Positions 59,234 through 64,000 of a stretch of DNA of 64,000 nt are shown one piece after another. Made by a program: the position numbers and the translations under genes. The notes under the pieces are model-generated. The model was given only the letters and a program-made list of their open reading frames with translations, was not told the origin of the DNA and did not search any database. The stretch spans positions 930,001 to 994,000 of the forward strand of contig NZ_JAAKGT010000001.1 in the NCBI RefSeq assembly GCF_011043625.1, read 5' to 3'. Numbering within the stretch: position 1 is the stretch's first letter; each line of letters starts with the position of its first letter. The stretch is from Caulobacter sp. 602-2. GTDB lineage: Bacteria; Pseudomonadota; Alphaproteobacteria; Caulobacterales; Caulobacteraceae.

Positions 59234-60430
59234 ATGTCTCATTCCGCTTCCAGCGCGATCCCGCGCGAACCGCTGATCCGCGCCGCCGAGATCCTGGCGC
59301 GCCCGCGTCCCGACAGGACCAAGCTCGACACCATCCTGGCAGCCGTCCTGGCCCGCATCGACGCCAGCCTCGACCTCTTCACCGACGCCTTCCCCAAGCC
59401 CTCCAGCGAGGGCGGGGTCTATGCGCCGATGGACAACACCGAATGGACCAACGGCTTCTGGACGGGGATGCTGTGGCTGGCCTTCGAGGCCAACGGCGAG
59501 ACCCGCTATCGCCGGGCCGCCGAGCGCCAGGTCGAAAGCTTCCGCAACCGGATCGAACGCGGGATCAATGTCGACCACCACGACCTGGGCTTCCTCTATT
59601 CGCTGTCGTGCGTGGCGGCCTGGAAGCTGACGGGCAGCATGAGCGGGCGCGACGCGGCCCTGGCCGCCGCCCGCCGGCTGATGACCCGCTACCTTCCGGC
59701 CGCCGGCATCATCCAGGCCTGGGGCGATCTTTCCGATCCCGAACAGGCCGGGCGGATGATCATCGACTGCAACCTCAATCTGCCCCTGCTCTACTGGGCC
59801 AGCGAGGAGACGGGCGACCCGACCTTCAGGATCGCGGCCGACAGCCACATCGCCCAGGCCGCCAAGCACATCGTGCGGCCGGACGCCTCGACCTTCCATA
59901 CCTTCTACATGGACCCGAAGACCGGCGAGCCCGTCGGCGGCAAGACCCACCAGGGCTTCAGCGACAGCTCCTGCTGGGCGCGCGGCCAGGCCTGGGGCGT
60001 GTCGGGCTTTCCATTGGTCCATCGCTACAAGGCCGATCCCGGCCTGATCGACCTGGCCGCGCGGCTGGCCAACTACTTCCTCAACCGGCTGCCGGACGAT
60101 CTCGTCTGCTGCTGGGACCTCGTTTTCACCGACGCCGAGCGCGACAGCTCGGCCGCGGCCATCGCCGCCTGCGGCCTGCTGGAACTGGCCCGCGCGCTTC
60201 CGCTGGCCGACCCCGACCGCGAAGCCTACGAGGCCGCCGCCCTGGCGATGATCGAGACCCTGGGCGAGCGCTACCTGCTGCCGCTGGGCCAGCCCGGAAC
60301 CGGGATCCTGGCCCACGGCGTCTATCACATGCCCAACCGCGTCGGCGTCGATGAGGCCTGCATCTGGGGCGACTACTTCTTTCTCGAGGCGCTGGTCCGC
60401 CTCACCCGGGTTTGGGAGCCCTACTGGTGA
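59234..60430 (+). CDS. GH88 unsaturated glucuronyl/galacturonyl hydrolase
   Basis: From ATG 59234 (MSHSASSAIPREP) the enzyme has 398 residues and no signal peptide, so it acts in the cytoplasm. It has the (alpha/alpha)6 barrel motifs of unsaturated glucuronyl hydrolase: WTNGFWTGMLWLAFE, Asp117 in VDHHDLGFLYSLS and Asp178 in MIIDCNLNLPLLYWA as the two catalytic acids, and QGFSDSSCWARGQAWG. It removes the 4,5-unsaturated uronic acid left by polysaccharide lyases. GH105 is the nearest alternative, but HHDLGF and the QGxxDxSxWARGQAW motif favour GH88. The stop overlaps the kinase GTG by four bases. Confidence 0.92.
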   Translation: MSHSASSAIPREPLIRAAEILARPRPDRTKLDTILAAVLARIDASLDLFTDAFPKPSSEGGVYAPMDNTEWTNGFWTGMLWLAFEANGETRYRRAAERQVESFRNRIERGINVDHHDLGFLYSLSCVAAWKLTGSMSGRDAALAAARRLMTRYLPAAGIIQAWGDLSDPEQAGRMIIDCNLNLPLLYWASEETGDPTFRIAADSHIAQAAKHIVRPDASTFHTFYMDPKTGEPVGGKTHQGFSDSSCWARGQAWGVSGFPLVHRYKADPGLIDLAARLANYFLNRLPDDLVCCWDLVFTDAERDSSAAAIAACGLLELARALPLADPDREAYEAAALAMIETLGERYLLPLGQPGTGILAHGVYHMPNRVGVDEACIWGDYFFLEALVRLTRVWEPYW

Positions 60431-61359
60431 TTCAGATCGGCGTGGATTTCGGCGGCACCAAGGTGGAGGCCGCCGCCCTGGACGCCAGCGGCAAGCTGCT
60501 GGCCAAGGCCCGCGTTCCCAACCCGGGCGACTATGACAAGGCGCTGGTCGCCGTCCGCGACCTGGTGATGGGCCTGGAACACAAGCTGGGCGCGCGAGGG
60601 ACGCTCGGCGTCGGCGCGCCGGGCTCGATCTCGCCGGCCGCCGGCGTGATGCGCAACGCCAACTCGCTGTACCTGAACGGCCGGCGCTTTCGCGAGGACC
60701 TGTCCGAGGCCCTGAAACGGCCGGTGCGCCTGGCCAACGACGCCAACTGCCTGGCGCTGTCGGAAGCCGTCGACGGCGCCGGCGCGGGGGCGAAGGTCGT
60801 GTTCGCCATCATCCTGGGCACGGGCTGCGGCGGCGGCCTGGTGATCGACGGCAAGCTGATCGAGGGCGAGAACGGCATCGCCGGTGAATGGGGCCACATG
60901 CCCCTACCCTGGCCCACCGCCGAGGAGCGCGAAGGCCCACGCTGCTGGTGCGGCCAGAACGGCTGCCTGGAGATGTGGGTCTCGGGCACCGGCCTGCGGC
61001 GCGACTTCGAGGCGACCACCGGCCAGGCGCTGAGCGGCGAAGAGATCATCTCGGCCTGGCGGGCCGGAGATCCGGCGGCGACCACCGCCTTCGACCAGTT
61101 GATGGACCGCCTGGGCCGCTCGGTGGCCGTGCTGTGCAACATCCTCGACCCCGACGCCATCGTCGTCGGCGGCGGGCTGTCGAACGTGCCGGAAGTCTGC
61201 GAGCGCCTGCCAGAGTTGGTCTCGCGCCGGGTGTTCGCCGATCGCTGGAGCACGCGCATCAAGCCGGCCGTCTGGGGCGACGCCTCGGGCGTGCGCGGCG
61301 CCGCGCGGCTGTGGAGCCTGGAAGAGGCCCGTCAGCTTCTGGCCGAGCCAGCCGCTTAA
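60427..61359 (+). CDS. ROK-family fructokinase/sugar kinase
   Basis: The 310-residue protein starts with GTG 60427, overlapping the GH88 stop (GTGA). It has the ROK phosphate loop DFGGTK (residues 7-12), the catalytic Asp105 in ANDANC, and a zinc site of His157 plus Cys173, Cys175 and Cys180 in GPRCWCGQNGCLE. The spacing GHMPLPWP...RCWCGQNGCLE resembles bacterial fructokinase (Mak). It would phosphorylate a monosaccharide released from the imported oligosaccharide; fructose is the default guess. It ends tail-to-tail with the LacI gene. Confidence 0.9.
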   Translation: MIQIGVDFGGTKVEAAALDASGKLLAKARVPNPGDYDKALVAVRDLVMGLEHKLGARGTLGVGAPGSISPAAGVMRNANSLYLNGRRFREDLSEALKRPVRLANDANCLALSEAVDGAGAGAKVVFAIILGTGCGGGLVIDGKLIEGENGIAGEWGHMPLPWPTAEEREGPRCWCGQNGCLEMWVSGTGLRRDFEATTGQALSGEEIISAWRAGDPAATTAFDQLMDRLGRSVAVLCNILDPDAIVVGGGLSNVPEVCERLPELVSRRVFADRWSTRIKPAVWGDASGVRGAARLWSLEEARQLLAEPAA

Positions 61360-62471
61360 GGCGGCGCGGGGCCGGACGAGTCCCGATCCATCAGGGTGAA
61401 GGGCAGCAGGTGATGGACGGGGGCCGGGTCGCCTCCGGTCTTTCGGGCGCGGATCTCGTCGACGATCAGGCGCACCGCCGCGCGGCCCATCTCGGCGATC
61501 GGCTGGTGGATCGTCGTCACTTCGGGCCAGACCGTGGTGGCGACGGCGGTGTCGTCGAAGCCGCAGATCGTCAGGTCACGCGGCACCGATATCTGCCGGC
61601 CATGGGCCACGGCCAGGGCGGCGGCGGCCATGTCGTCGTTGCTGGCGAAGATGGCGCTGGGTCTCAGGCGCGCCTCGAACAGCTTTTCAGCCGCCGCCAG
61701 ACCCGAGCGATAGGTGAACAGGCCCTGGGCCACCCATTCGGGACGCACCGCCAGGCCCGCCTCCGACATGCCCGCCAGGAAGCCCTCGTAGCGCAGCTCG
61801 GTCGGGGTGTGCTGGGGATCGCCCTTGATGAAGGCGATGTCGCGATGGCCCAGGGCGATCAGGTGGCGGGTCATGGCCAGCGCGCCTTCGAAGTCGTCGA
61901 TGCGCACGCTGGAGACGTCGATCATCGGCCGGGCGGTGGCCAGGGCCAGCACGGTGACGCCCTCGGCCCGCAGCATGTTGATGGTCTGGCGGGAGTCGCA
62001 CAGCGGCGGCGGCAGGATCACGCCGTCGACGCCGGCCGCCAGCAGGCGCTTGACCGCTTGCTTTTGCCCGGCCAAGCCCTCGCAGCGCTCCAGGATCAGG
62101 TGGCTGGCCAGCCGCGAGCTCTGCTCCAGCCCGCCGACCATGATCTCGCTGAGATAGGAGGCGCTGGGGTTGCTGTAGAGGATCCCCACCCGCGCGGCGG
62201 CCGAACGCGAACGCGTGGCGCGGGCGGCGACGTTGACCTGGTAGTTCAGCACGCGAACCGAGGCCTCGACCTTCTCGCGCATCGCCGGGCTGACGTTGCC
62301 CGCCCCCCGGATCACCCGCGACACGGTCATCGAGCCGACGCCGGCGTGGCGCGCCACGTCGTGGATGGTGATCGCCTTGGGCCCGGCGGCGGGCGAGGAG
62401 CCACGCGCTGAAGACGGCGGGACCGCCTTGGCCTTGCGGGGACTTTTCAACGACGCACCACCATTGTTCAC
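61356..62471 (-). CDS. LacI-family regulator 1
   Basis: The protein has the LacI head AITIHDVARHAGVGSMTVSRVIRGAGNV about 35 residues after the chosen GTG start, and a sugar-binding domain ending in GFDDTAVATTVWPEVTTIHQPIAEMG. The start is uncertain: GTG 62471 overlaps operator site 7, and TTG 62450, with GGTGG before it, is a good alternative. It is paralogous to the divergent LacI at 62639 (shared PPPLCD, DDFEGA and VATTVWPE motifs). It is a prime candidate to bind the eight palindromes and repress the locus until an oligosaccharide inducer binds. Confidence 0.9.
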   Translation of the reverse strand: MNNGGASLKSPRKAKAVPPSSARGSSPAAGPKAITIHDVARHAGVGSMTVSRVIRGAGNVSPAMREKVEASVRVLNYQVNVAARATRSRSAAARVGILYSNPSASYLSEIMVGGLEQSSRLASHLILERCEGLAGQKQAVKRLLAAGVDGVILPPPLCDSRQTINMLRAEGVTVLALATARPMIDVSSVRIDDFEGALAMTRHLIALGHRDIAFIKGDPQHTPTELRYEGFLAGMSEAGLAVRPEWVAQGLFTYRSGLAAAEKLFEARLRPSAIFASNDDMAAAALAVAHGRQISVPRDLTICGFDDTAVATTVWPEVTTIHQPIAEMGRAAVRLIVDEIRARKTGGDPAPVHHLLPFTLMDRDSSGPAPP

Positions 62472-62478
62472 GATACCA
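62465..62478. promoter_or_regulatory. LacI-type operator, site 7 (degenerate)
   Basis: TGTTCACGATACCA matches site 4 except for two adjacent bases in one arm. It covers the upstream end of LacI gene 1, suggesting autoregulation. Confidence 0.55.
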
Positions 62479-62638
62479 ATGCATCCTAGCGACGCGCGCC
62501 GTCCGCGCCAGAACAAAAACGGATGTTTGGCCTGCAACCGCATATCGAGCGCCGCCGCGCTCTCGCTTGGACTTCCCTGCTCTGTCTTCGCTAGACTGCG
62601 CACAGACCCGTAGAGAGTCGTATTGAGGCGAGGACTCC

Positions 62639-63667
62639 TTGAGCACGCAGAGGCGACAGGCGCCGACCATCCATGACGTGGCGCAGCACGCCGGCGTGTC
62701 GTCCATGACCGCCTCCCGCGTGGTCAACGGCTATCCACACGTTCGCCCCGCCGTGCGCGAGAAGGTCGAGGAAGCCATCAAGGCCCTGGGCTATCGCCCC
62801 AATTCGCTGGCGCGGGCCACGCGCACCGGCGTCTCGCAGATCGGCATGCTGTACTCGAACGCCAGCTCGTCGAACCTGTCGAACTACCTGATGGGCGCCT
62901 TCCGCCAGGCCAGCCTCAGCGGCTGCCAACTGCTGATCGAGCCGAGCCAGGCCCATCCGACGCCCGCCCAGGCGGTGCAGAAGCTGGTCGACGCAGGGGT
63001 CGGCGCGGTCATCCTGCCGCCGCCGCTGTGCGACGACGCCGCCATCCTGGAAGCGCTGGAGAAGGCCGGCGTCGGCGCGGTCAGCTTCGCCACGGCTCGT
63101 CCCCGGCAAGGCGCTCCGGCGGTGTTCATCGACGATTTCGAAGGCGCCCGGATGATGACCCAGCACCTGCTGGACCTGGGCCATGTCGACATCGCCTTCG
63201 TGCGCGGCGATCCCGCCCACTCCACAGCCCAGCTGCGCGAGAAGGGCTTCCGCGAGACCATGGCGGCCGCGGGCCTGAGCGTGAACGAGGCCTATGTCGA
63301 GGACGGCGGCTTCAGCTATCGCGGCGGACTGGAGGCGGCCCGCCGCCTGCTGGGCCTGCGTCGCCGGCCTTCGGCGATCTTCGCGGCCAACGACGACATG
63401 GCTGCGGCCATCAGCGCCGTCGCCCACGGCCTTGGCCTGGCGATCCCGACCGATCTCAGCATCGCCGGCTTCGACGACACCTCGGTGGCCACGACGGTCT
63501 GGCCCGAACTGACCACCATCCGCCAGCCGATCGCCGACATGGCCGCCTCGGCCGTGCTGCTGGCCATGGACCTGGCCCGTCCCGGCGGCGACGGCGGCGG
63601 CGGCGGCCATGTGCAGGCCGAACTGCAGCTGATCCAGCGCGCCTCGACCGCCCCTCCCCCAGCCTGA
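62639..63667 (+). CDS. LacI-family regulator 2
   Basis: The 342-residue protein uses a TTG start at 62639. Its LacI head is PTIHDVAQHAGVSSMTASRVVNGYPHV. The hinge contains LGYRPNSLARATRTG, and the periplasmic-binding-like domain ends GFDDTSVATTVWPELTTIRQPIADMA. Recognition-helix residues (SMTASRV here, SMTVSRV in regulator 1) are nearly the same, so both may read the same operator, perhaps with different inducers. The Gly-rich tail (GGDGGGGGH) is a local oddity. It is divergent from regulator 1 and precedes the GH43 gene. Confidence 0.92.
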   Translation: MSTQRRQAPTIHDVAQHAGVSSMTASRVVNGYPHVRPAVREKVEEAIKALGYRPNSLARATRTGVSQIGMLYSNASSSNLSNYLMGAFRQASLSGCQLLIEPSQAHPTPAQAVQKLVDAGVGAVILPPPLCDDAAILEALEKAGVGAVSFATARPRQGAPAVFIDDFEGARMMTQHLLDLGHVDIAFVRGDPAHSTAQLREKGFRETMAAAGLSVNEAYVEDGGFSYRGGLEAARRLLGLRRRPSAIFAANDDMAAAISAVAHGLGLAIPTDLSIAGFDDTSVATTVWPELTTIRQPIADMAASAVLLAMDLARPGGDGGGGGHVQAELQLIQRASTAPPPA

Positions 63668-63698
63668 GCGCCCTTGCCAAAGCGTCGCCCCATGTTAC

Positions 63699-63712
63699 TG
63701 GTAACGATATCA
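63699..63712. promoter_or_regulatory. LacI-type operator, site 8
   Basis: TGGTAACGATATCA lies 22 bases before the GH43 start, extending the regulon beyond the right edge of the window. Confidence 0.75.
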
Positions 63713-63733
63713 TAACTTGGGATGGAAACGCGG

Positions 63734-64000
63734 ATGGCTGGGTTTGGTCGTGGAGCTCTAGGGCTTGGACTGGTCGCGGCGGCGGCCTTGCTGGCGGCCT
63801 CCGCCTCGGCGGCCGACGGCGCCAGGGCCGAGCGGGCCTGGCTGCCCGACCAAGGCGACGGTACCTACAAGAACCCCGTGCTGGCCGGCGACTATTCCGA
63901 CCCTGACGCCGTGCGCGTCGGCGACGCCTACTATCTGGTGTCGTCCTCGTTCACCAACGTTCCGGGCCTGCCGATCCTGAAATCGACCGACCTGGTCAAC
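63734..64000 (+). CDS. GH43-family glycoside hydrolase, partial at right edge
   Basis: The first 89 codons are visible from ATG 63734 (MAGFGRGALGLGLVAAAALL; an in-frame ATG at 63722 is an alternative). The signal peptide ends ASAAD. The mature part contains NPVLAGDYSDPDAVRVGDAYYLVSSSF, the first blade of a GH43 five-bladed propeller, with the general-base Asp in SDPD. GH43 enzymes release arabinose or xylose (beta-xylosidase or alpha-L-arabinofuranosidase). It would trim side chains in the periplasm or outside. The gene continues past the window. Confidence 0.88.
   Translation, partial: MAGFGRGALGLGLVAAAALLAASASAADGARAERAWLPDQGDGTYKNPVLAGDYSDPDAVRVGDAYYLVSSSFTNVPGLPILKSTDLVN

Overview
The window is visibly GC-rich with dense coding, many large TonB-dependent receptors (several of the Xanthomonas/Caulobacter type) and a RhaT-type symporter. 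Together these point to Caulobacter or a close relative (Alphaproteobacteria, Caulobacterales). This is an inference from gene content; no rRNA or tRNA gene is present to confirm it. No insertion sequence, prophage or CRISPR array was seen.

Layout. (1) 1-4909, minus strand: an operon with tiny overlaps encoding a DUF4129 protein, a DUF4350 protein, a MoxR ATPase, a DUF58 protein and a SpoIIM-like membrane protein cut by the left edge. (2) 5045-12962, minus strand: what looks like a complete iron or heme acquisition locus. A Fur-like box sits upstream of an ECF sigma factor and its FecR anti-sigma factor. These are followed by a TonB-dependent receptor with an STN signalling domain, a secreted Slam-type hemophore-like protein, a Slam outer-membrane translocator and a dedicated TonB. 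An identical promoter-like motif (CTAGGGGA-N15-TCGTC) precedes both fecR and the receptor. (3) 13.2-28.6 kb: mainly metabolic and transport genes. They include an aldo/keto reductase, a variant M19 dipeptidase, O-acetylhomoserine sulfhydrylase, ilvD with a divergent LysR regulator, a TonB receptor divergent from a rhaT symporter, a Tat-exported DOPA-dioxygenase-like protein, two MFS pumps and two small proteins. (4) 28.6-35.3 kb, minus strand: a second ECF sigma/FecR/STN-receptor set followed by a secreted S9 peptidase. (5) 35.5-42.3 kb: a universal stress protein and the multisubunit cation/proton antiporter operon phaAB-C-D-E-F-G. (6) 42.5-64 kb: a polysaccharide-utilisation locus that runs off the right edge.

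The polysaccharide locus holds two GH28-like beta-helix enzymes, a heparinase II/III-type lyase, a GH88 unsaturated uronyl hydrolase, a GH43 enzyme, two TonB receptors, an oligosaccharide/proton symporter, a ROK fructokinase, a 2OG-Fe(II) oxygenase, an 800-residue exported protein of unknown function, a GntR-like HTH-only protein and two divergent LacI paralogues. Eight near-identical 14-bp palindromes (core TGRTATCGATAYCA) lie upstream of its transcription units and tie them into one apparent LacI regulon. The likely flow is: outer-membrane capture by the TonB receptors, periplasmic or surface cleavage by the lyase and GH28-like enzymes, import by the symporter, then cytoplasmic removal of the unsaturated uronate by GH88 and phosphorylation by the kinase. 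The substrate cannot be fixed from sequence alone; an acidic uronate-containing plant or algal polysaccharide fits best.
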